Shown here: positions 24,130 through 33,494 of the stretch, piece by piece
Numbering within the stretch: position 1 is the first letter of the stretch
How the letters are laid out: each line of letters begins with the position of its first letter
Assembly (NCBI RefSeq): GCF_020991365.1
Contig: NZ_JAJLRA010000036.1
Location: forward strand, 1 to 46,877
DNA length: 46,877 nucleotides
Reading direction: 5' to 3'
DNA from: Streptacidiphilus sp. ASG 303
Lineage (GTDB): Bacteria; Actinomycetota; Actinomycetes; Streptomycetales; Streptomycetaceae
Translations under genes and position numbers: made by a program
The notes under the pieces: model-generated
Databases searched by the model: none
Told to the model about the DNA's origin: nothing
The model's input: only the letters and a program-made list of their open reading frames with translations

Positions 24130-26475
24130 TCAGGCCCGGCGGCCCGGCCGCCGCCCCGGGGGCTGCTTCGGCTCCGGCCGGGCCGCCGGGGCGGGCACCG
24201 GCAGCGTCTGCGGCGCCTTGTCCGAGACGGTGACCGGCCGCCCGTAGTGGTTCACCTCCAGCGGCGCCCCCTCGACCATCGTGTAGGTGGTGACCGAGTC
24301 GGTGATCTCCACCCGCAGCCGCCGCCCCCGCACCATCACCGTGAAGGCCAGCCGCGCCAGCTTCTCCGGGAGGCTCGGCGCGAACGACAGCACGCCCTCC
24401 CGGTGCCGCATGCCGCCGAAGCCCGCCACCAGCGCGATCCAGGTGCCCGCGAGCGAGGCGATGTGCAGGCCGTCGCGGGTGTTGTTCTCCAGGTCCTTGA
24501 GGTCCATCAGCGCCGCCTCGCCCAGGTAGTCCCAGGCGAGCCGCAGGTGGCCGACCTCGGCCGCCATCACGGCCTGGCAGCAGGCCGAGAGCGAGGAGTC
24601 CCGCACGGTCAGCGCCTCGTAGTAGGCGAAGTTCCGCGCCTTCTGCTCGTCGTCGAAGGCGTCGCCGCGCAGGTACATGGCCAGCACCAGGTCGGCCTGC
24701 TTGACCACCTGCTTGCGGTAGATGTCGAAGTACGGGAAGTGCAGCATCAGCGGGTACTGGTCCGGCTTCGTGGCGGCGAAGTCCCATACCTGGTGGCCGG
24801 TGTAGCCCGCGGACTGCTCGTGCACGCCGAGCGCCCCGTCGTACGGCACCGTCATGGACTCGGCGGCGTCCCGCCACGCGGCGGTCTCCTCGTCGTCCAC
24901 GCCCATCGCCGCCGCCCGCTCGGTGTGGCGCTCCACGGCGTCGGCGGCGGCCCGCAGGTTCGCCTGCGCCATCAGGTTGGTGTACGTGTTGTCGTCCGCG
25001 ACCGCGCTGTACTCGTCCGGGCCGGTCACCCCGTCGATGTGGAACCGGCCGTGGTGGTCGTGGTGGCCCAGGGACCGCCACAGCCGCGCGGTCTCCACGA
25101 GCAGCTCCACGCCGGTCTCCCGCTCGAAGTCCTCGTCGCCGGTGGAGGAGACGTAGCGCACCACCGCGTCGGCCACGTCGGCGTTGACGTGGAAGGCGGC
25201 GGTCCCGGCCGGCCAGTACGCGGAGCACTCCTGCCCGTCGACGGTCCGCCACGGGAAGGTGGCGCCCTTCAGGCCCAGCTGGCGGGCCCGCTGCCGGGCG
25301 GCGGGCAGCGTGGACTGGCGCCAGCGCAGCGCCTCGGCCACGGCGTCGGGCGAGGTGTAGGTGAGCAGCGGCAGCACGAACGTCTCGGTGTCCCAGAAGG
25401 AGTGCCCGTCGTAGCCGGAGCCGGTCAGGCCCTTGGCGGGGATGGCCCGCTCCTCGGCGCGGGCACCGGCCTGCAGCACGTGGAACAGGGCGAACCGGAC
25501 GGCCTGCTGGATCTCCGCGTCGCCCTCCACCTCCACGTCGGACCGGGCCCAGAAGTCGTCGAGGTAGCCGCGCTGCTGGTCCACCAGCCCCTGCCAGCCG
25601 GTGCTGCGGGCGGCGGCGAGCGCCGCGTCCACCTGGTCGCGGACGGCGGGCCGCGAGCGGACCTTCGACCAGCCGTAGGAGACGAACTTCTCCACCCGCA
25701 GCGCCTGCCCCGGCTTCAGCACCGAGGTCACGGTGAGCCGGGCCACGTCCGGGCCGCTCTCGCCGGAGGTGCGGGTGGTGTCCGGCCCGTTGACGACGTG
25801 GTCGGCGGCGCAGGCCACCCGCAGGCCGCTGTTCTCCGTGCGGTGCAGCAGCCGCAGCCGCAGCTCCTTGGCGAAGTCCTCCTCGTGCCGCAGCGGCGAC
25901 CTCAGGGCCGCCGAGACCCGCGGGTCGCCGCCGGTGTCCGGCAGCTCCTCGTTGGCGACCAGCTCGGACTGCAGGACCACCCGCACCTCGGAGTCCAGCG
26001 GCTCCACCTCGTAGCCGATCGCGGCGATCGACCGCTGGGTGAAGGAGACCAGCCGCGTCGAGCGGACCTGCACGGTCCGCCCGGCGGGCGAGGTCCACAC
26101 GACGGTGCGGTGCAGCAGGCCGGAGCGCAGGTCCAGCACCCGCTCGTGGGAGCGCAGCCGCCCGTACCGCAGGTCGAACGGCTCGTCGTCGACCAGCAGC
26201 CGGATGACCTTGCCGTTGGTGACGTTGATGACGGTCTGGCCGGACTCCGGGTAGCCGAAGCCCGCCTCCGCGTACGGCAGCGGCCGCAGCTCGAAGACGC
26301 CGTTGAGGTAGGAGCCGGGCAGGCCGTGCGGCTCGCCCTCGTCGAGGTTGCCGCGCCAGCCGACGTGGCCGTTGGAGAGGGCGAAGACCGACTCGCTCTG
26401 CGGCAGCACGTCCAGGTTGAGCTCGGTCTCCCGCAGGCTCCACGGCTCGACGGCGTAGGAGGGATGGGTGATCAC
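24130..26475 (-). CDS. GH65 glycoside phosphorylase (maltose/trehalose/kojibiose type)
   Basis: The 781-residue protein shows GH65 in full. The N-terminal beta-sandwich has [27 protein letters not shown] split over its first 45 residues. The (alpha/alpha)6 barrel has [17 protein letters not shown], and the general-acid glutamate is in [20 protein letters not shown] phosphate-site serine block [17 protein letters not shown] follows, then the C-terminal sheet. It would cleave an alpha-linked glucose disaccharide with phosphate to give beta-glucose 1-phosphate and glucose. The start GTG 26475 overlaps the stop of the upstream gene by four bases and has GGAGG upstream. The pairing with beta-phosphoglucomutase strongly favours phosphorylase over hydrolase activity. 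Which disaccharide is used cannot be told. Confidence 0.92.
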   Translation of the reverse strand: MITHPSYAVEPWSLRETELNLDVLPQSESVFALSNGHVGWRGNLDEGEPHGLPGSYLNGVFELRPLPYAEAGFGYPESGQTVINVTNGKVIRLLVDDEPFDLRYGRLRSHERVLDLRSGLLHRTVVWTSPAGRTVQVRSTRLVSFTQRSIAAIGYEVEPLDSEVRVVLQSELVANEELPDTGGDPRVSAALRSPLRHEEDFAKELRLRLLHRTENSGLRVACAADHVVNGPDTTRTSGESGPDVARLTVTSVLKPGQALRVEKFVSYGWSKVRSRPAVRDQVDAALAAARSTGWQGLVDQQRGYLDDFWARSDVEVEGDAEIQQAVRFALFHVLQAGARAEERAIPAKGLTGSGYDGHSFWDTETFVLPLLTYTSPDAVAEALRWRQSTLPAARQRARQLGLKGATFPWRTVDGQECSAYWPAGTAAFHVNADVADAVVRYVSSTGDEDFERETGVELLVETARLWRSLGHHDHHGRFHIDGVTGPDEYSAVADDNTYTNLMAQANLRAAADAVERHTERAAAMGVDDEETAAWRDAAESMTVPYDGALGVHEQSAGYTGHQVWDFAATKPDQYPLMLHFPYFDIYRKQVVKQADLVLAMYLRGDAFDDEQKARNFAYYEALTVRDSSLSACCQAVMAAEVGHLRLAWDYLGEAALMDLKDLENNTRDGLHIASLAGTWIALVAGFGGMRHREGVLSFAPSLPEKLARLAFTVMVRGRRLRVEITDSVTTYTMVEGAPLEVNHYGRPVTVSDKAPQTLPVPAPAARPEPKQPPGRRPGRRA

Positions 26476-27215
26476 CGCCGGTCCTCCAGCAGCTCGGCGA
26501 GGTCCTGGACGACGGTGTCCGCGCCGTGCTTCCGCAGCGCGTCCGCCTGGCCGACCCGGTCCACGCCCACCACGTACCCGAACCGCCCGGCGCGGCCCGC
26601 GTCCATGCCGGCCAGCGCGTCCTCGAAGACGGCCGCCCCGTCCGGCTCCACGCCCAGCTCGCGGGCGCCCTCCAGGAACGTGTCGGGGTGCGGCTTGCCC
26701 GGCAGCCCCTTCTCCTTGGCCACCACGCCGTCGACCCGCACCTCGAAGAGGTGCTCGATGCCGGCCGCGACCAGCACGTCGCGGCAGTTGGCGCTGGAGG
26801 AGACCACGGCGGTGCGCAGGCCCGCGGCCCGCACCGCCTCCGCGAACCGCACCGAGCCGGGGTAGGCCTCCACGCCGTCCTTGCGGATCCGCTCCAGCAC
26901 CAGGTCGTTCTTGCGCCGGCCGAGCCCCTGCACGGTGTCCTTCTCCGGCGGGTCGTCCTCCGAGCCCTCCGGCAGCCCGATGCCGCGGGAGGCGAGGAAG
27001 GAGCGCACCCCGTCGGCGCGCGGCCTCCCGTCGACGTACTCGTCGTAGTCGGCGACCGCGTCGAACGGCCGGAAGCCGTCGCCGTCGCGCCGCCGCAGGA
27101 AGTCGTCGAACATCTCCTTCCACGCCGCCGCGTGCACGACGGCGGTCTTGGTCAGCACCCCGTCGAGGTCGAACAGGCAGGCCCGGATGCCGTCCGGGAG
27201 ACCCAGCTTCGTCAT
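26472..27215 (-). CDS. pgmB: Beta-phosphoglucomutase family HAD enzyme
   Basis: The 247-residue protein has HAD motif [12 protein letters not shown] with the nucleophile and acid/base aspartates, a helical cap, VSSSANC as motif II, Lys in [12 protein letters not shown], and motif [14 protein letters not shown]. That set matches beta-PGM, which converts beta-glucose 1-phosphate to glucose 6-phosphate via the 1,6-bisphosphate. ATG 27215 has GGGGAGGGG six to seven bases upstream. The stop overlaps the GH65 start as GTGA, so translation is coupled. Together the two genes turn a disaccharide plus phosphate into glucose and glucose 6-phosphate. Confidence 0.9.
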   Translation of the reverse strand: MTKLGLPDGIRACLFDLDGVLTKTAVVHAAAWKEMFDDFLRRRDGDGFRPFDAVADYDEYVDGRPRADGVRSFLASRGIGLPEGSEDDPPEKDTVQGLGRRKNDLVLERIRKDGVEAYPGSVRFAEAVRAAGLRTAVVSSSANCRDVLVAAGIEHLFEVRVDGVVAKEKGLPGKPHPDTFLEGARELGVEPDGAAVFEDALAGMDAGRAGRFGYVVGVDRVGQADALRKHGADTVVQDLAELLEDRR

Positions 27216-27545
27216 GCCTCACCCCTCCCCGGACAGGGCGCACCGCATGCCGGGCGGACCGGGCGGCGGTCCGCCGTCCGGGCGGGGGGCGCGGGAGCGG
27301 CTCACCCTCCCATGGTTCGGTGGACCCCGGCCCCCGGCAACCGGGGCAGGGGACGCGCCGGGCGTCCGCGCCCCGCCGGTCCGCGCACCGGCCGTGCCCG
27401 TCCCCCGGCCGGCCCTCCCCGCGATCCGCCCGCCCGGGGCGGTGCCCGCCCGCACCGGGGACGGGGGACGGGAGGCCGGGGGCGGGCCGGGCGGCGGGGG
27501 AGCGCGGGCGGCGGCGGGACGCACGGTCCGCGCACGCCCTGGAGG

Positions 27546-27568
27546 TTGACGGTACGTCAGCGTACGAT
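27546..27568 (+). promoter_or_regulatory. Overlapping inverted repeats and -10 box in front of the EACC1-caspase operon
   Basis: TGACG-GTA-CGTCA (27547-27559) and GTACG-TCAG-CGTAC (27552-27565) overlap. The second runs into a good -10 box, TACGAT (27563-27568). A TTGACG at 27546-27551 is only 11 bp from the -10 box, too close for a normal -35. The geometry suggests operator control. The rest of the 381-bp gap 27216-27596 is GC-rich and holds no gene I can support. Confidence 0.45.
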
Positions 27569-27596
27569 GGCCCCGCTGCCTGAGGGGGGAGGGGCG

Positions 27597-27995
27597 ATGG
27601 AGTCCGGTGAGGTGCTGATCTCCGTCGAGGGGGCGGGAGCGAACGCCGACGCCGTCGGGGCGCTGGACGCGTGGCTCGCCGGCGAGCGCGAACAGGGCCT
27701 CGGCGACCGGCCCCGCCGGACCGTGCCGCGGGACGACGGCGAGCCCGTCCAGGGCCTGCTCGCCGACATCGCCGTCAACCTCGGCACCGGCGCCGCGACC
27801 GGCCTCGTCGGCGTCCTCCTCCGCTCCCTCCACAGCCACCTGCGCAACCAGCCCGACCCCGACCGCACCCTCACCGTCCGTCTCCGCGACGGTGGAGCGG
27901 TCACCCTGACCGGCCGGGACATGGACCAGGGGCAGTTCGAGGCGATGGCCCTGCGGATCCTGCAGGGCCTGGACGCGGACGGCCGACCCGGATAG
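27597..27995 (+). CDS. Effector-associated constant component EACC1
   Basis: The 132-residue protein begins VLISVEGAGANADAVGALDAWLAGER and continues with a central GLLADIAVNLGTGAATGLVGVLL helix pair (quoted in parts, residues 8-30 and 58-80). It ends in TLTVRLRDGGAVTLTGRDM. This matches the actinobacterial EACC1 family, small proteins that occur almost always next to a predicted conflict-system effector such as a caspase, trypsin or TIR domain. The central stretch could be membrane-active or a helical packing core. ATG 27597 has GGGGGAGGGG upstream. The caspase gene starts eight bases after its stop, so the two are one unit. Confidence 0.8.
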   Translation: MESGEVLISVEGAGANADAVGALDAWLAGEREQGLGDRPRRTVPRDDGEPVQGLLADIAVNLGTGAATGLVGVLLRSLHSHLRNQPDPDRTLTVRLRDGGAVTLTGRDMDQGQFEAMALRILQGLDADGRPG

Positions 27996-28002
27996 CGGCG
28001 GC

Positions 28003-30585
28003 ATGCCGGGCTGGCTCCCGTCCCCCGCCGACTCGCGCGCGCTCCTGATCGGCGCGGGCGCCTACCCGGCCAAGGGCTTCCCCGACCTGCCCCAGGCCGC
28101 GGAGGACCTCGCCGAGCTCCGCTCCGCCCTCGGCGACGGCGAGCACGCCCTGCTCCTGCCGCGCCGCGTCACCGTCCTGTCCGACCCCGAGCTGCCCGGC
28201 GACGTCTTCGCCGCCGTCCACCGGGCCGCCGCCGACACCTCGGAGCTGCTGCTCGTCTACTACGTCGGCCACGGCTACGTCGACGCCGACGGCGAGCTCT
28301 TCCTCGCCGTGGGCGGCTCCACGAAGGACACCGCCCGCCACAGCGCCGTGCGCTGCTCCGACCTGCTGGAGAAGCTCGCCGACGCCCGCGTCGAGCGGTT
28401 CGTCCTCATCCTCGACTGCTGCTTCTCCGGCAACCTCCTCGACGGCCCCCTGCCCGCCCGCCGCCCCTTCGCCGTGCTCACCTCCTCCCCGCACAACCGG
28501 GAGGTCTCCACCGGCCACGGCCGCCTGACCCCCTTCACCGAGCAGCTGGTCCACGTGCTGCGCCACGGCGTCTCCGAACCCCGCGGCCACGCCACCGTCC
28601 AGGCCGTCGGCCGGGAGCTGGAGGCCCTCTCCCGCGTCCACCAGCCGCCGGACACCGTCTACCCCTGGGCGCCCACCGAGGTCTCCCACCAGGCCGGCGA
28701 CACCGTGCTCTCCCTCGCCCGCGGCCCCTCCGGCGACCTGGGACGCGCCCTCACCACCCTGCACGGCCTGCTGCGGCGGGCCACCGGCCACCTCGCCTCC
28801 GCCTGGCAGTGGTTCTTCGGCCGCGGCCGGCCCCGGTACCGCCGCGTGCTCGGCATCGCCCTCGCGCTCTGCCTGCTCGCCGCCGGCGGGGCCGCCGCCC
28901 GCTCCGCCCTGCGCCCCGGACCGTGCCCGCCGCCGCTGGAGATGCGCGTCCTCACCGCCCCGGAGGAGACCGGCCCCCTGTCCGGCGTCGCCGACGCCTA
29001 CGAGCGCTCGCCCGCCAACCACCGCGACACCGGCGACGCCCGCGACTGCCGCACCGCCCACCTCACCGTCTACGGAGCCGGACTCGACGCGGTCGCCCGG
29101 GCCTTCGCCGACCCCGCGGCCTGGGACAGCCCCGACCGCGACACCCTCACCGAGGTCGGCCCCCAGCCCGACCTGTGGATCCCGCAGTCCTCGGCCGAAC
29201 TGCAGTACGTCGCGCGGCGGGTGCCCGCGGGCTACGGCGGCCTGCTCGGCACCGGGCGGTCCGTCGCCGGCAGCCCCCTCCTCCTCGCCGTCCCCGACCG
29301 CGCCCGGCGCGCCCTCGGCCTCGGCCCGGACGGCACGCCCGCCTCCTGGCCGGGCCTGATCGACCGCTGGCTCGGCCTGCGGGCCGCGCGGAGGGAGACG
29401 CCCGTGCTGCTGCGTCCCAACCCCACCGTCTCCGGCACCGGCCTCGTCCACACCCTCGGCCTCTACCGCGCCCCGGCCGGCGACCCCGGCGCGCTCCCCG
29501 TCTCCGACGACGAGCGCCTCCTGCCCGACCGGCGGATCAACGACCTGGAGCGCACCGTCATCGGGCAGGGCCGCTCCGCACAGGACGGGTACTGGGCCCT
29601 GTGCGAGCTCCGCCGCGGCTACGACCCCGCCCGCGGCGGCTACGGCGACACCGCCGCCCTCGTCTCCGCCCGGGAGCTCGACGCCATGGACGCGGGCGCG
29701 CCCCTCGGCGACGGCTGCCCGGACGCCGTGCCGTCCGCCGCCCGCGAGCCCGGCCGCCGCCTCGACCGCCACCCGCTGCGCGGCGTCCCCGCCCTGGACT
29801 ACCCCCTCGTCCCCGTCACCTGGCCCGGCGCCGCCGACGCGGAGCGCCGCCGCGACACCGCCGACCGCTTCCGCGCCTGGCTCACCGGCCCGGACGGGCG
29901 CGCCCGGACGGCGCAGGCCGGCTACGGCGCCCCCGCCGGACCGCCCGGCGAGCTCAGCGCGTACGGCGTCGACGTGCGCGTCGACCGGTACCGCCGGGCC
30001 CACCCCGACCTGCGGCTGCTGGTCCTCTTCGACGTGTCCGACTCGATGGGCGAGGCCGGGCGGCTGCAGGAGGCCGCCCGTGCCGTGGAGTCCGCCCTGC
30101 GCCGCCTTGCCCCCGGCGACGTCTACGGCCTGCGGACCTTCCCCACCGGGGACGGCCCCGACCGCGTCCGCGACGTCCGGGCCCTCGGGGCCGCCGTCCC
30201 GGACACGCCCTCCTGGGCGCTGCCCCGCCTGCGGCTCGCCGGGATCCGCACCACCGACCTCTACCGCGCCCTCGGCGGCGCGCTCGACACCCTCCACGAC
30301 GCGGGCGGTGACCGGCAGAACGCCGTCCTGCTCGTCACCGACGGCGACTGGCTCCCCGACCGGCCCGCGGCCGGGCGCGCCGCCGCACTGCGCGGCCTGG
30401 AGGAGCGGCTCGCCCGGGAGGACGTCCCCGTGATCGTCGCCGCCATGCGCCCCTACGGCTGCGCCCGCGAGGCCCAGGCGATCGCGGCGGCCTCCACCGG
30501 CGGCGGCTGCGCCGCCTCCGGCTCCCTCGCCGCCGCGCTGCCGCGGATGGTCGCGGGGCTGACCAAGGGAAGGGTGGGACCGTGA
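28003..30585 (+). CDS. Caspase-TM-solute-binding-VWA fusion protein (EACC1-associated caspase)
   Basis: The 860-residue protein has four parts. Residues 10-240 are a caspase/peptidase C14 domain with catalytic His90 in YYVGHGYVD and Cys140 in LDCCFSG. Residues 281-299 form one membrane span after a basic FGRGRPRYRR stretch. Residues 312-640 resemble a type II periplasmic solute-binding fold (LTVYGAGLDAVARAF, PDLWIPQSS, WPGLIDRW, LVPVTWPG). Residues 669-850 are a VWA domain with the MIDAS DVSDSMG (Asp677, Ser679, Ser681) and VTDGDW. The charge pattern puts the caspase inside and the other domains outside. No Shine-Dalgarno is seen at ATG 28003, so it is likely translated by coupling to EACC1. 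Its stop overlaps the next start as GTGA. Confidence 0.9.
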   Translation: MPGWLPSPADSRALLIGAGAYPAKGFPDLPQAAEDLAELRSALGDGEHALLLPRRVTVLSDPELPGDVFAAVHRAAADTSELLLVYYVGHGYVDADGELFLAVGGSTKDTARHSAVRCSDLLEKLADARVERFVLILDCCFSGNLLDGPLPARRPFAVLTSSPHNREVSTGHGRLTPFTEQLVHVLRHGVSEPRGHATVQAVGRELEALSRVHQPPDTVYPWAPTEVSHQAGDTVLSLARGPSGDLGRALTTLHGLLRRATGHLASAWQWFFGRGRPRYRRVLGIALALCLLAAGGAAARSALRPGPCPPPLEMRVLTAPEETGPLSGVADAYERSPANHRDTGDARDCRTAHLTVYGAGLDAVARAFADPAAWDSPDRDTLTEVGPQPDLWIPQSSAELQYVARRVPAGYGGLLGTGRSVAGSPLLLAVPDRARRALGLGPDGTPASWPGLIDRWLGLRAARRETPVLLRPNPTVSGTGLVHTLGLYRAPAGDPGALPVSDDERLLPDRRINDLERTVIGQGRSAQDGYWALCELRRGYDPARGGYGDTAALVSARELDAMDAGAPLGDGCPDAVPSAAREPGRRLDRHPLRGVPALDYPLVPVTWPGAADAERRRDTADRFRAWLTGPDGRARTAQAGYGAPAGPPGELSAYGVDVRVDRYRRAHPDLRLLVLFDVSDSMGEAGRLQEAARAVESALRRLAPGDVYGLRTFPTGDGPDRVRDVRALGAAVPDTPSWALPRLRLAGIRTTDLYRALGGALDTLHDAGGDRQNAVLLVTDGDWLPDRPAAGRAAALRGLEERLAREDVPVIVAAMRPYGCAREAQAIAAASTGGGCAASGSLAAALPRMVAGLTKGRVGP

Positions 30586-31970
30586 CCCGCAGCACCGCCC
30601 CCGGACGCACCCGGCCCCGCCCCGGTCCCTGGCGGCGGGCCGCCGCCGCCCTGCTCGCCCTCGCCGTCCTGCCCGCCGCCGCCTCCTGCACCGGCACGCC
30701 GCCGGCCGGTCCCGCGGCGCCCGGGCCGGACGCCGCGGACCGGACCCTCACCGTCGCCACCGGCAGCGACCTCTCCGGCACCGGCGTGCGCCGACGGCTC
30801 ATCCTGGACTGGGCCGCCCGCAACCGCGTCCGGGTGCGGATCGTCCGGCTCTCCGACGACGCCGACCGCCAGCGCAGCCAGCTCGTCGCCGCCCTGCAGT
30901 CCCGGACCGGCCGCTACGACGTGGTCAACCTCGACGTCACCTGGACCGCCGAGTTCGCCGACGGCGGACTCATCCAGCCGCTGCACGGCAGCGGCTTCGC
31001 CGACCTCCTCGACCACGACACCTGGCCCGCCGTCGCCGGCACCGCCCGCCGCGGCGGCCGCATCTGGGCCGTGCCGTGGAACACCGACGTCGGCCTGCTC
31101 TACTACCGCCGCGACCTGCTCCCCCCCGACCGCTACCCCCCGCCCCGGAGCTGGGACGACCTGGCCGCCGCCACCGCCCGCTTCGCCCGCTCGCCCGAGC
31201 GCGCCCTCCCCGCCGGGCAGCACGTCAGGGCGGGCCTGCTCACCCAGCTCAAGGAGTACGAGGGGCTCACCGTCAACACCCTGGAGGCCGTCTGGCGGGG
31301 CGGCGGCCGGGTCGTCGACGACCGCGGCCGGGTCGCCGTCGGCAGCGCCGCCGCCCAGGCGGGCCTCGACAGCCTCCTGTACGCCCGGCGCGACGGCGGC
31401 GGCGGCCTGCCGCTGCTGGGCGCCGACTCGCTGCGGGCCGACGAGTCCGCGAGCCTCCGCCGCTTCCTCGCCGGGGAGTCCCTCTACCTGCGGAACTGGC
31501 CCTACGCGTACGGGCAGCTGAAGGACGCCCGGGACAAGCCGGAGGACCGCTCGGCGGCCGGACGCGCCGACTACGGCGTCCTGCGGCTGCCGTGGGCCTC
31601 CGCCCTCGGCGGCCAGAACCTCGCCGTCGCCGCCGGCAGCGCCCACCGTGCCCTCGCCGAGCAGCTCGTCGCCGACCTGACCGGCCCGCAGGCGGAGCGC
31701 TGCCTCTTCGCTGGCGGCTTCGCCCCCGCCCGCCCCTCCGCCCTCACCGGCCGGTGCCGCCCCGGCGACCCCGCCCCCGACCCCGCCTACACGGCGGCGC
31801 TGAGGGACTCCCTCGACCGGGCCAGGGCCCGCCCCGCCACGCCCTACTACGCGGCCTTCACCCGGGACGTGCAGGACACCGTCGCGGCGGTGCTGCGCGG
31901 GACCGCCCCCGCCGCACCGGCCGCCACGGTCCTCGCCGACCGGCTCCGCAGGTCGCTCTCCGGCCACTGA
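30582..31970 (+). CDS. Extracellular solute-binding lipoprotein, ABC family 1-like
   Basis: The 462-residue precursor has a twin-Arg-bearing basic N-terminus, a hydrophobic stretch AAAALLALAVLPAAASC and a lipobox cysteine at C36, so it should be a membrane-anchored lipoprotein. The mature part is a bilobal solute-binding fold of the sugar-binding type (YDVVNLDVTWTAEFADGGLI split near residues 112-130, then IWAVPWNTDVGLLYY and WPYAYGQLKD). The GTG start overlaps the caspase-fusion stop. No permease or ATPase genes lie nearby, which is unusual for a transporter component. A sensor role with the caspase fusion is therefore more likely than uptake. Confidence 0.88.
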   Translation: MTRSTAPGRTRPRPGPWRRAAAALLALAVLPAAASCTGTPPAGPAAPGPDAADRTLTVATGSDLSGTGVRRRLILDWAARNRVRVRIVRLSDDADRQRSQLVAALQSRTGRYDVVNLDVTWTAEFADGGLIQPLHGSGFADLLDHDTWPAVAGTARRGGRIWAVPWNTDVGLLYYRRDLLPPDRYPPPRSWDDLAAATARFARSPERALPAGQHVRAGLLTQLKEYEGLTVNTLEAVWRGGGRVVDDRGRVAVGSAAAQAGLDSLLYARRDGGGGLPLLGADSLRADESASLRRFLAGESLYLRNWPYAYGQLKDARDKPEDRSAAGRADYGVLRLPWASALGGQNLAVAAGSAHRALAEQLVADLTGPQAERCLFAGGFAPARPSALTGRCRPGDPAPDPAYTAALRDSLDRARARPATPYYAAFTRDVQDTVAAVLRGTAPAAPAATVLADRLRRSLSGH

Positions 31971-31992
31971 GCCGGTGCCGCCGGGCGGACCG

Positions 31993-32018
31993 GCGGGACG
32001 GGGCACGACCCGTCCCGC
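31993..32018. terminator. Strong hairpin closing the EACC1-caspase operon
   Basis: GCGGGACGGG and CCCGTCCCGC form a perfect 10-bp stem around GCACGA. It lies 22 bp after the lipoprotein stop and just before the convergent small secreted-protein gene. Confidence 0.75.
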
Positions 32019-32039
32019 GCGGCGCCGCGGGCCGGTGCG

Positions 32040-32264
32040 TCAGCGGCCGGCCGGCGGGGTGACGGTGAGGCCGCCGGCGCTGCTGGTGGGCCCGGAGGGG
32101 GCCCCGTGGCCGAGGACGCCCTCCAGGACGTCGGCGGCGGTGCGGGCGTCCGGCCCCCCGGCGGGGCCGGTCCGCTCCGCCGCGTGGGCGGCGCTCGGGG
32201 CGGTCAGGGAGGCGACCACGCCGACGGCGAGGGACGCGACGGCGAGCATGCTGCGCTTCTTCAT
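32040..32264 (-). CDS. Small secreted protein, unknown
   Basis: The 74-residue precursor has a textbook signal peptide (MKKRSMLAVASLAVGVVA, cleavage after AHA near residue 28). The mature peptide of about 46 residues is rich in Gly, Pro, Thr and Ser and has no cysteine. The frame continues upstream through another gene, but ATG 32264 directly precedes the signal. The ribosome site is weak. Streptomyces genomes hold many such peptides of unknown role. It converges on the EACC1-caspase operon and ends 21 bp after its terminator. Confidence 0.7.
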   Translation of the reverse strand: MKKRSMLAVASLAVGVVASLTAPSAAHAAERTGPAGGPDARTAADVLEGVLGHGAPSGPTSSAGGLTVTPPAGR

Positions 32265-32353
32265 GCCCCGCTCAACGCCCCGGACGGCCGATCGGTCACG
32301 GGCGTCCGGCCGCTCGTCCAGGGGCGCCGCCGCATCCGCGGGGGCGCGGTGGG

Positions 32354-33322
32354 TCACGCGGGGGCGCCCGCCCCGCCGCGACCGGCCGCCCACGTCCCGT
32401 ACGCCTCCCACGCCTCCAGCGTCCGCCGGCTCTCGAAGCGGCGCCGCACCCCCGTCAGCGGGTCGGTGAACTCCAGGACCCGGGCCAGCAGCTGCAGCGG
32501 CCGGGTGAAGTCGTCCGGCGCGGGCTCGGGCAGCACCACCGGATACACCGGGTCGCCCAGGATCGGCACGCCCAGGCCGCTCATGTGCAGCCGCAGCTGG
32601 TGGGTGCGGCCGGTCGCGGGCAGCAGCCGGTACCGGGCGAGGCCGCCGCGGCGGTCCAGCAGCTCGACCCGGCTCTCGCTGTCGGGCTCGCCGGGGACCT
32701 CGTAGGCCGCGATCACGCCGCGCTCCTTCACGATCCGGCTGCGCACCGTCCGCGGCAGCGCCAGCCCCGCGTCGTACGGGGCCACCGCCTCGTACTCCTT
32801 GTGCACCAGGCGGTCGCGGAAGAGCGCCTGGTACGCGCCGCGCAGCTCCGGCCGCACCACGAACAGGGCGAGCCCCGCCGTGAGCCGGTCCAGCCGGTGC
32901 GCCGGGCTGAGCAGCGGCAGTCCCAGGTCGCGGCGGAGCCGGGCCAGCGCGGTCTCGGTCACGTGGCGGCCGCGCGGCGTGGTGGCGAGGAAGTGCGGCT
33001 TGTCGGCCACCACCAGGGCGTCGTCCCGGTGCAGGACCTCGACGGGGAAGGGCACCGGCACCTCGGCGGGCAGCTCCCGGTGGAACCAGACGTACGCCTC
33101 CGGCACGAACGGCGCGTCCGGGGCCAGCGGCCCGTCCACGCCGACGAAGGCCCGCTCGCGCAGCATCGCGTCGATCCGCCCCGGCGCCACCGCGGGCAGC
33201 CGGTCCACCAGGTGGTCGCGGACCGTGGCCCACGGGCCCTCGGCGGGCAGCCGCAGCCGCACGGGGTCGATCCCGTCGCGCTGCGGCAGCGGTGCCTGCG
33301 GCACCCGGGGCTTGCGTCTCAT
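32354..33322 (-). CDS. RluA-family pseudouridine synthase
   Basis: The 322-residue protein has the RluA catalytic motif AHRLDRLTAGLALF with the invariant Asp. Conserved VVADKPHFLAT comes before it, and ATGRTHQLRLHMSGLGVPILGDPVY (split here, near residues 245-270) after it. It should isomerise specific uridines in rRNA or tRNA; the target site cannot be told. The N-terminal 60 residues resemble the S4-like region of the RluA/RluD type only loosely. ATG 33322 is chosen because the conserved N-terminal region starts there. A TAGGCT box lies ten bases upstream, so the leader is very short or absent. Confidence 0.9.
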   Translation of the reverse strand: MRRKPRVPQAPLPQRDGIDPVRLRLPAEGPWATVRDHLVDRLPAVAPGRIDAMLRERAFVGVDGPLAPDAPFVPEAYVWFHRELPAEVPVPFPVEVLHRDDALVVADKPHFLATTPRGRHVTETALARLRRDLGLPLLSPAHRLDRLTAGLALFVVRPELRGAYQALFRDRLVHKEYEAVAPYDAGLALPRTVRSRIVKERGVIAAYEVPGEPDSESRVELLDRRGGLARYRLLPATGRTHQLRLHMSGLGVPILGDPVYPVVLPEPAPDDFTRPLQLLARVLEFTDPLTGVRRRFESRRTLEAWEAYGTWAAGRGGAGAPA

Positions 33323-33494
33323 CTCGCCCGCAAGCCTACGGGCCCCGGACCGGAGGGCGCGTTGCCGCCCGGGCGCCCGGGCCGGGAGCCCCGCCCGGAC
33401 ACCCGGGCCGGCCGGTGTCCGACCGGTGCCGGCCGGCACGGGCCGTCCGATATCCGGGCGACACCGGCGCCGCCCGGTGTTAGGTTCCGACCCC

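Noticed and set aside
30582-31970. Part of a sugar ABC importer
   Set aside because: No permease or ATPase genes are next to it, and its start overlaps the caspase-fusion gene, so an importer operon is not supported here.
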